This document shows, piece by piece, positions 36,105 through 43,854 of a stretch of 64,000 bases of DNA. Numbering within the stretch: the stretch's first letter is position 1; the number at the start of each line of letters is the position of its first letter. The position numbers were made by a program, and so were the translations under genes. Under the pieces are notes generated by a model. It ran no database searches. It was not told the origin of the DNA and worked only from the letters and a program-made list of their open reading frames with translations. The stretch spans positions 107,502 to 171,501 of the forward strand of contig JAQXJI010000007.1 of assembly GCA_029008615.1 (NCBI GenBank), in the 5' to 3' direction. The stretch is from Elusimicrobiota bacterium (GTDB lineage: Bacteria; Elusimicrobiota; Elusimicrobia; Elusimicrobiales; Elusimicrobiaceae).

Positions 36105-36198
36105 CCCCTGTATAAATACAGGGAAAGCAATGATTATTCTTAGTTCCGTTAGGCTTTTACTTGCGCAAAAGACTCTATACCCTTCAGTATAGCCCTAA
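36062..36198 (-). ncRNA. Structured leader RNA, copy B, with terminator/antiterminator choice
   Basis: Minus strand: TTTAGG and CCTAA close a junction with hairpins CTATAC/GTATAG and CTTTT/AAAAG joined by AGT, then CCTAACGGAACTAA. GCCTAACGGA (36154-36145) can alternatively pair perfectly with TCCGTTAGGC (36085-36076). Inside that hairpin ATCATTGC pairs with GCGATGGT using two G-U pairs, which favours RNA on the minus strand, plus hairpin CCCTGTA/TACAGGG. Forming it hides GCGATGGT and blocks the terminator. A transcription-attenuating riboswitch-like element is the best reading. Confidence 0.62.
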
Positions 36199-36201
36199 AA
36201 A

Positions 36202-36394
36202 CAATCTGAAATTATTTAAAATCGATTAATGTTTGTCGTATATATCCTCCGGCAATAATTTGTATTTTTAATACGGAAATATTATAATAAATTAAGAAGC
36301 AGCGATGCTTCAAAATCAGAAAGAGCCGGCCTTGCGCGTTATGATAAATGCGCAAATGGCTATTTCCCGCTTTTTTTGGTAAAATTATATTACT
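36202..36394. promoter_or_regulatory. Promoter region between the GT9 leader and rplU
   Basis: On the minus strand TATAAT (36286-36281) could start the GT9 leader, giving about 400 nt before the GT9 ATG. On the plus strand TGgTAAAAT (36377-36385) lies 9 nt before the rplU ATG. Between them are hairpins GAAGC/GCTTC (36296-36311) and a two-part stem AGCC..TTGCGC/GCGCAA..GGCT (36324-36361) followed by seven T. Their role is unclear. Confidence 0.4.
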
Positions 36395-36703
36395 ATGTAT
36401 TCAATAATAGAAACAGGTGGAAAACAGTACTGGGTAACCCCCGGTCAAAATCTGCAGGTTGAAAAACTGGAAGCCGAAGTCGGCGCTACCGTAGAGCTTA
36501 AAGCTTTGTGGGCCGCCGAAGCCGAAGGTACCTCGTCAGATGCCAAAGCGGCCAAAACCGCCAAGGTCACCGCTGAAGTCGTAAGACATTTACGCGGTCG
36601 CAAGATTATTGTTTTCAAGAAAAGACCCAAAAAAGGTTATGAAAGAACTATGGGTCACAGACAAAATCTTACAGAAATCAAGATTAAAGAAATAATCTTA
36701 TAA
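36395..36703 (+). CDS. rplU: 50S ribosomal protein L21
   Basis: A 102-residue large-subunit protein. MYSIIETGGKQYWVTPGQ opens the family pattern, and KKRPKKGYERTMGHRQNLTEIKI closes it. A central Ala/Lys-rich insertion (about residues 46-62) is lineage-specific and longer than usual. No Shine-Dalgarno is visible; an extended -10 box lies close upstream. First gene of the usual rplU-rpmA pair. Confidence 0.96.
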   Translation: MYSIIETGGKQYWVTPGQNLQVEKLEAEVGATVELKALWAAEAEGTSSDAKAAKTAKVTAEVVRHLRGRKIIVFKKRPKKGYERTMGHRQNLTEIKIKEIIL

Positions 36704-36734
36704 CCGGCTTTAAGCCAAGAATAGGTGAATAACA

Positions 36735-37004
36735 ATGGCACATACAAAAGCGCAAGGTTCCTCCTCAAACGGAAGGGACAGTCACGGTCAAAGGCTTGGT
36801 GTTAAGAGATACGGTTCACAGTTTGTGAACGCCGGAGAGATTATTCTTAAACAGCGCGGCACCAAAATATTGCCGGGCAACAACGTCTCTAAAGCCAGCG
36901 ACGACAGCCTCTTTGCCAGAGTTTCGGGTATAGTTACCTTTGAATGGGCTAAAAAGGGCAAACAGCAAGTTTCTGTTTATCCCAAAGAGGAAGCTAAAAA
37001 ATAA
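36735..37004 (+). CDS. rpmA: 50S ribosomal protein L27
   Basis: An 89-residue protein whose N-terminal tail reaches the peptidyl-transferase centre. [22 protein letters not shown] and the [20 protein letters not shown] segment are diagnostic. There is no cleavable Firmicutes-type extension, although the start is MAHTK rather than MAHKK. It is 31 bp after rplU and is followed by a terminator. Confidence 0.97.
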   Translation: MAHTKAQGSSSNGRDSHGQRLGVKRYGSQFVNAGEIILKQRGTKILPGNNVSKASDDSLFARVSGIVTFEWAKKGKQQVSVYPKEEAKK

Positions 37005-37022
37005 AATTTTTTAGTTTGTTTA

Positions 37023-37055
37023 AAAGCGGAGAGCGTAAAAACTCTCCGCTTTTTT
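37023..37055 (+). terminator. Rho-independent terminator after rpmA
   Basis: AAAGCGGAGAG pairs with CTCTCCGCTTT around an 8-nt loop, followed by a T tract. Confidence 0.92.
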
Positions 37056-37190
37056 GTTTTAATAAAGGCTTTTTGCGCGGCTGCGCCTTTTGAGGCATTT
37101 CTGCGGCCTTGATAATATGCCGTATGTACTATAAAATTTATAAAAGGTAAAATATAATAAATTACAAGGCTGAGGGCCAAAGGGATAAAT

Positions 37191-38582
37191 ATGCAGGCAA
37201 ACAATTTTTTGGACAGAGTAAAAATTTACGTTAAAGCCGGGAAGGGCGGCGACGGATGCCTTTCATTCAGAAGGGAAAAATTTATTGAATTCGGCGGGCC
37301 CAACGGCGGCAACGGCGGGCGCGGCGGCGACGTTTACTTGCAGGCCGAGCCGAACCTTACCACTTTGCAGGAGCTTGCATATAACCCTCATATAGAAGCC
37401 GGCAACGGCGCAAAGGGCGGCACTTACAATAAAACCGGCGAAGACGCCGAAGATAAAGTTATATTGGTGCCTTTGGGCACTGTCGTAAAACAAGACGGCG
37501 TTACAATAGCTGATTTAACTTTGCCCGGCCAGCGCGCTTTGGTGGCCCGCGGCGGAAGAGGCGGAAGAGGCAATCAAAGTTTTAAAACTCAAACCAATAC
37601 CGCCCCTAGAATAGCCGAAAACGGTCAGCCCGGGGAAGAAGTTACTCTTATTTTGGAACTTAAAGTTTTGGCCGACGTCGGATTGGTTGGTTTCCCCAAC
37701 GCCGGGAAGAGCACTTTCCTTTCGGCCGTATCGGCGGCGCGCCCTAAAATAGCCGATTATCCTTTTACCACTTTAAACCCCAATTTGGGAATATGTACCC
37801 ATAAAGGCAAAAGCTTTGTCGTGGCCGATATCCCCGGTATTATTGAGGGAGCAAGTGACGGCAAAGGCTTGGGACATCAATTTTTGAAGCATATAGAGCG
37901 TACCCGCGTTTTGCTGCATATGACGGACCCTCAGGGTTTTGACGGTTTGGACGCTTTAAAATCCATAAAAGTGATTGAAGACGAACTTAAAAACTTCAGC
38001 AAAGACCTTTATAAAAAACCGAGGATTCTGGTAATAAACAAGGCCGATATAGAAGGTGCGGAAAAAGTATTTGAAAAAGTAAAAAAGAAATACTCCAAAA
38101 TGCCCGTATTTTTGATTTCCGCCGCGGCGGCGCAGGGTTTGGGCAAAGTGTTGGACGAAGTAATAAAAATATTGGCAAAGAACCCGATTGCCGCCCCCAA
38201 AGAGGCAAAACCGCTTGGGCCGGTGGTGCACGCCGTAGCGCCGATGTTTACGCTTACGCGCTTGGATGAAGACAGAGTTCAAATAAGCGGCAAAAAGATA
38301 GAAGAATTTATTTCAATGACCAATTTTTCCCAGCCGGAAGCGGTGCAGCGTTTGCGCGGCATATTTAAAAAAGTGGGTTTGGAAAAGGCTCTTTTAAAAG
38401 AAGGCGTAACCGACGGCAGCGTAATAGTGGCCTGCGGCAAAGAATTTGAATGGAACGGAAGCGAAGTTGATGAGGAAGTTTCCGCTTTGCCCGATAGAAT
38501 CGGCGGATACAAACGCCGTGAAACAAAGGCCGAACGTCTTGCCAAGCGCAAGGCTCGCCGCGCGGCCAAAGCCGGGGAATAA
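37191..38582 (+). CDS. obgE: GTPase Obg
   Basis: A 463-residue essential GTPase acting in 50S assembly and stress signalling. Domains in order: glycine-rich Obg fold (FGGPNGGNGGRGGDV), G domain with G1 GFPNAGKSTFL, G3 DIPGIIEGAS and G4 NKADI, and a C-terminal OCT domain (GVTDGSVIVACGKEFEW). A basic tail (about 25 residues rich in Arg/Lys/Ala) follows. AAGGGA lies before the ATG. It is downstream of rplU-rpmA, as in many bacteria, but separated by a terminator. Confidence 0.96.
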   Translation: MQANNFLDRVKIYVKAGKGGDGCLSFRREKFIEFGGPNGGNGGRGGDVYLQAEPNLTTLQELAYNPHIEAGNGAKGGTYNKTGEDAEDKVILVPLGTVVKQDGVTIADLTLPGQRALVARGGRGGRGNQSFKTQTNTAPRIAENGQPGEEVTLILELKVLADVGLVGFPNAGKSTFLSAVSAARPKIADYPFTTLNPNLGICTHKGKSFVVADIPGIIEGASDGKGLGHQFLKHIERTRVLLHMTDPQGFDGLDALKSIKVIEDELKNFSKDLYKKPRILVINKADIEGAEKVFEKVKKKYSKMPVFLISAAAAQGLGKVLDEVIKILAKNPIAAPKEAKPLGPVVHAVAPMFTLTRLDEDRVQISGKKIEEFISMTNFSQPEAVQRLRGIFKKVGLEKALLKEGVTDGSVIVACGKEFEWNGSEVDEEVSALPDRIGGYKRRETKAERLAKRKARRAAKAGE

Positions 38583-38592
38583 CGGAGGAGTT

Positions 38593-39060
38593 ATGCAGCT
38601 TGCCGAAAAAGCCGTAAAGCATTATTTTGATTTTAAAGGCCGCGCCGGAATAAGGGAATTTATTTTGGCGCATATAATGATAGCTTTGGTAAACGTCTGC
38701 CTGTTGGCGGTTTTGCTCGGTTTGGCGTTTTTCGGCAATTTTACGGTTTCCGTTTTAAGCGGGACGGCGGCTTCGGCTTCTTTTTTGGATTGGGCTCAAA
38801 TCTGTATAAGTTTGATAATGCTTTTCTCAATCGGGCTTGGCATAGCGGCGATAGATTCCCGCCGTTTGCACGATTTGAATATGACTTCTTGGTGGCTTGT
38901 GGCGGCTGTTTGCGTACTTGTACTGCTTAATATTTACGGCCTTTTCACTTTTGCCACTTATTTACACTTGTTTTTTATTATAGTTTTGCTTGTCCCCGCA
39001 GATAAACGCGCCAACCGCTACGGTCCCGCGCGCGTCAGCATACAGCGGGAAGACGATTAA
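38593..39060 (+). CDS. DUF805 family membrane protein
   Basis: A 155-residue inner-membrane protein of the DUF805 family. It opens with the typical YFDFKGRAGIREFILAHI, has four hydrophobic segments, and contains the IDSRRLHDLNMTSWW motif and the C-terminal KRANRYGP. The family's function is unknown. The ATG at 38593 is chosen because GGAGGAG lies just upstream; the frame is open further upstream inside obgE without a plausible start. It probably shares the obgE transcript (10-bp gap). Confidence 0.87.
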   Translation: MQLAEKAVKHYFDFKGRAGIREFILAHIMIALVNVCLLAVLLGLAFFGNFTVSVLSGTAASASFLDWAQICISLIMLFSIGLGIAAIDSRRLHDLNMTSWWLVAAVCVLVLLNIYGLFTFATYLHLFFIIVLLVPADKRANRYGPARVSIQREDD

Positions 39061-39076
39061 TGCTTTCCTGAAATTC

Positions 39077-39505
39077 TTACAAAAATAAGCTTACTATGCT
39101 TTCTGCGCGGGAGTTCATTTTGTTGCGCAGTTCCAAGGTGGCGTCATCCCAACCGACCAAATGCAAAGAGCCGTGCGCAGCCAAGACTGCATTTTCAAAC
39201 AAAGCGGAATGTTTTTGTTCCGCGGCCTGCCTTTTGGCCTGGGCCGTACAGACGAAAACATCCCCAAAAGGCCCGCCTGTTTTTTTGTCGAAAGGATAAT
39301 TGAAAGAAATCACGTCGGTTACATAATCGTGCCCTATATAGGAACGGTTTATTTGGTGGATTTCCTTTTCTCCTACAAAGACTATATTAACTTCCCCATT
39401 AAGCGCGGCGGCTTTGCCCAAAGCTTTCAAGACTATATTTTTATAGACGGAAGTTTTGCGGTAATATTTTGGTATTTCCGGGCGGTAGAAAATGTTTATT
39501 TGCAT
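39077..39505 (-). CDS. ybeY: Endoribonuclease YbeY with altered zinc ligand
   Basis: A 142-residue zinc-dependent RNase for 16S rRNA 3'-end maturation and ribosome quality control. The family motif HGxLHLxGYDH reads AHGSLHLVGWDD, so the third zinc-binding His is Asp here; the codons are GAT GAC. SYIGHDYVTDVISFNYPF precedes it. The start is ATG at 39505 with GGGAG upstream; a GTG at 39517 overlaps that site. It overlaps phoH by 10 bp, the usual phoH-ybeY pairing. Confidence 0.92.
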   Translation of the reverse strand: MQINIFYRPEIPKYYRKTSVYKNIVLKALGKAAALNGEVNIVFVGEKEIHQINRSYIGHDYVTDVISFNYPFDKKTGGPFGDVFVCTAQAKRQAAEQKHSALFENAVLAAHGSLHLVGWDDATLELRNKMNSRAESIVSLFL

Positions 39506-40431
39506 TTTTTCTCCCACTTGTCATAGGCTTGGATTATTTCTTTGACCAAAGGATGACGCACTATATCGGCGTTTTCAAACTCAAAGAAACCTATTTGCGG
39601 AACTTTCCCCAAAATCTTTTTTACGCTTATAAGTCCGCTTTGTTTGGAAGACGGCAAGTCTATTTGGGTTATGTCGCCCGTTACGATTATTTTTGAGTTA
39701 AGCCCCATACGCGTCAGAAACATTTTTATTTGTTCCGGGCTGGCGTTTTGCGCTTCGTCCAAAATAATAAAAGCGTTTTCAAGGGTGCGGCCGCGCATAT
39801 ATGCGAGGGGAACTATTTCTATAACGGCGGCGTCCCTCAAAGCGTTGAACCTTTCCGCGCCGAGCATAGCCTGGAAAGCGTCGTAGACGGGCCTTAAATA
39901 AGGATCAACTTTTTCATTGATGTCGCCTGGTAAAAATCCTAATTTCTCTCCCGCTTCAACTATCGGGCGGGTTACGACTATTTTGCCCGTCATTCCAAGC
40001 TGCAAAGCCCTTAAAGCGCAGGCGGCTGCCAAAAAGGTTTTACCCGTACCGGCGGGGCCTGTACAGATTATAAGATCACGCTCCCAAATAAGTTTTATAT
40101 ATTCGTTTTGGTTTTGCGTGCGCGGCTTTACCGGCGAAGCGTGCGCCGGGCGGAATACTACGCCGCCCGCGAAAGGCACTTTCTCTTCCGCGGAAACATT
40201 CGGCGCGGGCGGAACTCTCAAAAGTTCCAAATTCTTTTGGATTTTGGCGTAAGCCTTATCCACACGGGAATGCAAACCGTTTAAAGAAAGTTCCGCATCG
40301 CCGTTTTCGTCGTCGTAACTTATGGTAACGGTTATTTTAAACTCTTTTTCAAGAGCTTTCAAATTCCTGTCTTGTACGCCGAGTATGGCGTAAATTTCGT
40401 CTTTGTTTAAAAGTTTTATCTTTTTTATCAC
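39496..40431 (-). CDS. phoH: PhoH-like ATPase
   Basis: A 311-residue PhoH/YbeZ protein. A small KH-like RNA-binding region spans residues 1-75. The ATPase core has Walker A CTGPAGTGKTF, the RPIVEAGEKLGFLPGD segment, Walker B IILDEAQNAS and VTGDITQIDLP. YbeZ-type PhoH works with YbeY in rRNA processing, and it lies directly upstream of ybeY here. Its start overlaps the glgC stop by 4 bp (ATGA). Confidence 0.94.
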   Translation of the reverse strand: MIKKIKLLNKDEIYAILGVQDRNLKALEKEFKITVTISYDDENGDAELSLNGLHSRVDKAYAKIQKNLELLRVPPAPNVSAEEKVPFAGGVVFRPAHASPVKPRTQNQNEYIKLIWERDLIICTGPAGTGKTFLAAACALRALQLGMTGKIVVTRPIVEAGEKLGFLPGDINEKVDPYLRPVYDAFQAMLGAERFNALRDAAVIEIVPLAYMRGRTLENAFIILDEAQNASPEQIKMFLTRMGLNSKIIVTGDITQIDLPSSKQSGLISVKKILGKVPQIGFFEFENADIVRHPLVKEIIQAYDKWEKKCK

Positions 40432-41639
40432 AGAAATTTAGTCCTGCCGCGCGGTATTACCACTATGCCGGAAGGGTCAATATAATAATTTTGTATGTCT
40501 TCCTCGTGGTTAAGGCCGATTTTGCTGCCTGCCTGTATATTGTTGAAGCGGTCCATAATAGTTTTTTTAATGCGGCAGTTTTTGCCTATTACGCAGGAGT
40601 CCATAATTATGCTGTCTTCAATTACGGCTCCTTCCATAACTACTACGTTGCTTGCCAAAACGCTGTTTTTGATTAAGGTTTTCGGGTGTATGACGCAGCC
40701 GTTGCTGAGCATACTGTTTTCAACCGTGCCGCCCAGGTAAGAAGTAGGCGGAAGATTGTGTACGGAAGTGTTTATCGGCCAGTAGGGATTGTTTAAATCA
40801 AATTTGGGCTTTTCCCCCAATAAATCCATATTGGCCTGCCAATACGCTTCAATCGTTCCGACGTCGCGCCAATAGCCTTGTTCTTCATAAGGTTTTAAGC
40901 CGGCCAGTTTGTCCGAAGGGAAATCGTATGCGAAAGTTCTGTGCGATTTAAGTATTACGGGAATAATGTTTTTGCCGAAGTCCAAAGAAGGTATATCGCA
41001 GTATTTTTGCTGCAATATCTTCAGCAGGACGTTTTTGTCAAAAATATAATTGCCCATAGAAATATACGCACTTTTGCTCTTGCCGGGTATCGGGTGCGGA
41101 TTTTTTGGTTTTTCTTCAAAATTGATAATTCTGTTATTGTCGTCTACGGCCATTACGCCGAATGCGGAAGCTTCTTTTAAAGGCACGACATTTGCCGCAA
41201 CGGTAACGTCCGCGCGGTTTTTTATATGGAAGTCTATCATTTTGGATATATCCATTCTGTAAATGTGGTCCGCGCCGAAAATTACCACCAAATCGGGATT
41301 AAAATCGGTTATAAGGCTGATGTTTTGGCGTATGGAATCGGCCGTCCCTCTGTACCAATGTTCCCCCAAACGCATTTGCGGCGGGACTACCGTCAAAAAG
41401 TGATCCTTGATAATGCCTTGGGTCGGCCAGCTGGTTCTTAAGTATTCAATTAAAGATTGCGACAGATACTGCACCAATATGTAGGAAGAAAATATGTTGG
41501 AATTTGCAAAGTTTGAAAGAACAAAATCTATAATCCTGTACTTCCCGCCGAAAGGAACCGAAGGTTTGGATCTTTCTTTAGTCAGCGGGAAAAGCCTTTC
41601 CCCTTTTCCGCCGGCCATAATCATGCCCAGTACTCTCAT
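40428..41639 (-). CDS. glgC: Glucose-1-phosphate adenylyltransferase
   Basis: A 403-residue ADP-glucose pyrophosphorylase, the committed step of bacterial glycogen synthesis. The N-terminal nucleotidyl-transferase has MAGGKGERLFPLTKERSKP, GTADSIRQN and FGADHIYRMD. GYWRDVGTIEAYWQANMDL precedes the C-terminal left-handed beta-helix (hexapeptide pattern around VIHPKTLIKNSV). AAGGAG lies before the ATG. It heads the glgC-phoH-ybeY unit, joining glycogen and rRNA processing by position only. Confidence 0.95.
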   Translation of the reverse strand: MRVLGMIMAGGKGERLFPLTKERSKPSVPFGGKYRIIDFVLSNFANSNIFSSYILVQYLSQSLIEYLRTSWPTQGIIKDHFLTVVPPQMRLGEHWYRGTADSIRQNISLITDFNPDLVVIFGADHIYRMDISKMIDFHIKNRADVTVAANVVPLKEASAFGVMAVDDNNRIINFEEKPKNPHPIPGKSKSAYISMGNYIFDKNVLLKILQQKYCDIPSLDFGKNIIPVILKSHRTFAYDFPSDKLAGLKPYEEQGYWRDVGTIEAYWQANMDLLGEKPKFDLNNPYWPINTSVHNLPPTSYLGGTVENSMLSNGCVIHPKTLIKNSVLASNVVVMEGAVIEDSIIMDSCVIGKNCRIKKTIMDRFNNIQAGSKIGLNHEEDIQNYYIDPSGIVVIPRGRTKFL

Positions 41640-41695
41640 AAATAAAGTTCTCCTTAATTTTGTTTAAGCCGCCGGTTTTACCGGAGGTTTTAATT

Positions 41696-42385
41696 TTATT
41701 TCTGCAAAGCTTCAAAAGCGGCCCAAGTCCAAGGCAGCTTCTGTTTAAAAATCTTTTCTATGGCTTCGGCGTAAACGCGGATTTCGTATTGGGCGTGTCC
41801 GTCGGCCCTTAAGGAAATAAAATTAAGCAAACTCCTTGCGTTTACCGTCCAGTAAAACTGCGTATACTGGCTTACGGGCAAAAGGCCGCGCGCCATTTCC
41901 TTGGCTACGCCGGCTTTAAGCAGCTGCTGATAGGCCCGGTAAGAAGCTTCAATGCTGTCCATATAGATTTTTAAAAGGGTTTTATTGTCAAGATCTTTGC
42001 TGACCAAAGAGCCTTGTTTGTTGTGAGTATCCTGTACTCTGAACTCGGAAGGAATATAAAATTCGTCTTTGACTTCAGTATATCTTGCGCTGACTTCGTT
42101 GTAGGAGGCTATTCTGTGCCTCATCCATTGCCTTGCCACGAAAATGGGGCATTTTATATGGAATTGGAACGTGCAATGTTCAAAAGGGGAAAGGTGTTTA
42201 TGCTCCATAAGATATTTTATGAGGGCTTTATCTTTTTCTTCGCCTTTGCTTACCCCGCCGAAGGAAACCCTCGCGGCGTTTACGGTTCTTAAATCGCTGC
42301 CCATAAAATCTATAAGCTTAACAAAGCCGTGATCCAAAAGGCTTATGGTCTCCTCTTGTACGGGCTGAGGGCAAGTTGTGTTCAT
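41696..42385 (-). CDS. thyX: Flavin-dependent thymidylate synthase ThyX
   Basis: A 229-residue FAD enzyme making dTMP from dUMP with methylenetetrahydrofolate, yielding tetrahydrofolate. The ThyX motif RHRxxSxNxxSxRY is present as RHRIASYNEVSARY near residue 88. LLPVSQYTQFYWTVNARSLLNF is also conserved. AGGAG lies upstream. ThyX frees the cell from needing dihydrofolate reductase for dTMP synthesis. It appears monocistronic. Confidence 0.96.
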   Translation of the reverse strand: MNTTCPQPVQEETISLLDHGFVKLIDFMGSDLRTVNAARVSFGGVSKGEEKDKALIKYLMEHKHLSPFEHCTFQFHIKCPIFVARQWMRHRIASYNEVSARYTEVKDEFYIPSEFRVQDTHNKQGSLVSKDLDNKTLLKIYMDSIEASYRAYQQLLKAGVAKEMARGLLPVSQYTQFYWTVNARSLLNFISLRADGHAQYEIRVYAEAIEKIFKQKLPWTWAAFEALQK

Positions 42386-42449
42386 AAAAATCTCCTGAAA
42401 GTTAAATGTATAAAACGAATGAAGAAAAAATCTTCTTTAATCTAATATA

Positions 42450-43793
42450 TTAAATATTGTCCGCCGCGTAAACCGCAAGCGCGCCTTTTCCCTCAAAAGC
42501 CAAAGGCAATATCAGAACATCCTTAAAAGGGCCCAGGTCCCCTTGTTTCATATCGTAAACCGGCGCGGGCAGCGTAAAAACTTTATATTTGGCGAAGTTC
42601 GCCCCCAGCCATTTAAGGAAATACAAATTCGCGTTTTTGCCGGATTTGTCGTTTTGCAAAGCCGCAATAAAAAGGCTTTGGCTTTCACCGCTTTTAAATA
42701 CGGCCAGAGGGGTATATATTCTTTGTTTTACTCTGTTAAAATTGAATGTATTGTGCGAAAAAGCGAAATCTTTGCCGCTTTCTTTTAAGGAAAAATCCTT
42801 GGGATATTCAAATCCGGCTCTTATTTTTCCGTTTGCGGTTATGTATATCGGCGTTAAAGTGCCGTCATTTGTCAAATCGGCCATATTGAAGCCGAAAATG
42901 ATGTTTAACCCGCCGAGGATGAGTTCTTGCCCGGCTTTGTATTTTTTATCTTTAAATTCCAGCTTCGCCGGTCTGGTAAGATGATATTTTGAACCGATTT
43001 TTGTAATTTTTTGCGTATATAAAACCCTTGTCCTGTTATAAGGGGCTATGCCCTGAACCAATCCTTCAAAAGTTTTGCCGGCTTTAAGGCGGTCTTCTTC
43101 CAAAGTTAAAGGAATCGCGCTAAAACTTTCGTCGGCGGGATTAAAAACCGTAATAAACAATGCCGCTTTACCGGAATTTTGTAAATCGGCGCAATCTAAA
43201 GCTAAAATATTTTTGGATGCCGCTATATTATAATGCGCCAGTTCTTTAAGGTTGCGATTGTCGTCTAAAGAGAATACCTTTACGGCATTATCTTCCTTAA
43301 AAGTCAAGGCGACTTCGTTTTGTCCGTCGCCGTCAAAATCGCAGGCGGCCGCAAAGCGCGGAGAAGCCTCCATAGGCGAACTTTGCCAAAGCGGTTTTAA
43401 AGAATCTTTAATCGGGAACTCCCCTTCAAGAAATAACGGCGCTTTTCCGCGAGCTTCGTTTGGGGACATAAACTCCGCCGAACCGCCCGCAACGTCCGTA
43501 TTTTTATCCAACAGGCCTATTGCGTAAAAATCTTTTGTTTTAATGACTTTGCCTGAAACTCTTTCTCCTTCTTCCCTTCCCAACAGTTTACCGGTTTTGG
43601 GGTTTATTATCTCCGCGCCCGGTAAAACAACCTCGAATAAATCTCCCTCTTGGGGGAATCTGCTTGCGGAGGAAACGTCAAAATAGACTTTTCTTCCCTC
43701 TTGTTTTACCACGTCGGCGTTTTGCGCGAAAGTATTTAGGCACAGGAAGATAAAAAATAAGGACAAAAGCGATTTTTTGAAGGGATTTTCCAT
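42450..43793 (-). CDS. Exported FG-GAP/VCBS-like protein of unknown function
   Basis: A 447-residue exported protein (signal ending near NTFAQNADV). After a beta-rich domain to about residue 110, it carries a calcium-binding-type FG-GAP segment (FAAACDFDGDGQNEVALTF) and further degenerate blades (NMADLTNDGTLTPIYI, DMKQGDLGPFKDVLIL), suggesting a beta-propeller. Function unknown. TAGAAT lies 6 nt before the ATG with no Shine-Dalgarno, suggesting a leaderless mRNA. Divergent from nadK. Confidence 0.72.
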   Translation of the reverse strand: MENPFKKSLLSLFFIFLCLNTFAQNADVVKQEGRKVYFDVSSASRFPQEGDLFEVVLPGAEIINPKTGKLLGREEGERVSGKVIKTKDFYAIGLLDKNTDVAGGSAEFMSPNEARGKAPLFLEGEFPIKDSLKPLWQSSPMEASPRFAAACDFDGDGQNEVALTFKEDNAVKVFSLDDNRNLKELAHYNIAASKNILALDCADLQNSGKAALFITVFNPADESFSAIPLTLEEDRLKAGKTFEGLVQGIAPYNRTRVLYTQKITKIGSKYHLTRPAKLEFKDKKYKAGQELILGGLNIIFGFNMADLTNDGTLTPIYITANGKIRAGFEYPKDFSLKESGKDFAFSHNTFNFNRVKQRIYTPLAVFKSGESQSLFIAALQNDKSGKNANLYFLKWLGANFAKYKVFTLPAPVYDMKQGDLGPFKDVLILPLAFEGKGALAVYAADNI

Positions 43794-43799
43794 AAAGTC

Positions 43800-43805
43800 A
43801 TTCTA
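43800..43805 (-). promoter_or_regulatory. -10 box of a probable leaderless promoter for the FG-GAP gene
   Basis: Minus-strand TAGAAT ends 6 nt before the ATG at 43793. Confidence 0.5.
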
Positions 43806-43837
43806 ACTTATTTGCTTGTTAAATAGAAAGGTTAATT

Positions 43838-43846
43838 TGCTAGAAT
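43838..43846 (+). promoter_or_regulatory. Extended -10 promoter of nadK-recN, probably leaderless
   Basis: TGcTAGAAT ends 8 nt before the ATG at 43855, with no Shine-Dalgarno near either candidate ATG (43849, 43855). A start exactly 8 nt after the box favours the 43855 start codon. Confidence 0.5.
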
Positions 43847-43854
43847 TTATGTAT

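Noticed and set aside
36076..36154. Integron attC-like site (GCCTAAC ... GTTAGGC inverted repeat)
   Set aside because: The core words fit RYYYAAC/GTTRRRY, but the inner pairs include G-U pairs that only work in minus-strand RNA. The element is joined to a terminator and a second related fold, and no integrase or cassette is visible.
35889..36198. CRISPR array or insertion-sequence ends
   Set aside because: Only two imperfect copies with conserved pairing but divergent stems; no repeat-spacer pattern, no cas or transposase gene.
36324..36361. L21 autoregulatory leader before rplU
   Set aside because: A stem and T tract are present, but the likely rplU promoter (TGgTAAAAT at 36377) lies downstream of them, so they may not be in the rplU mRNA.
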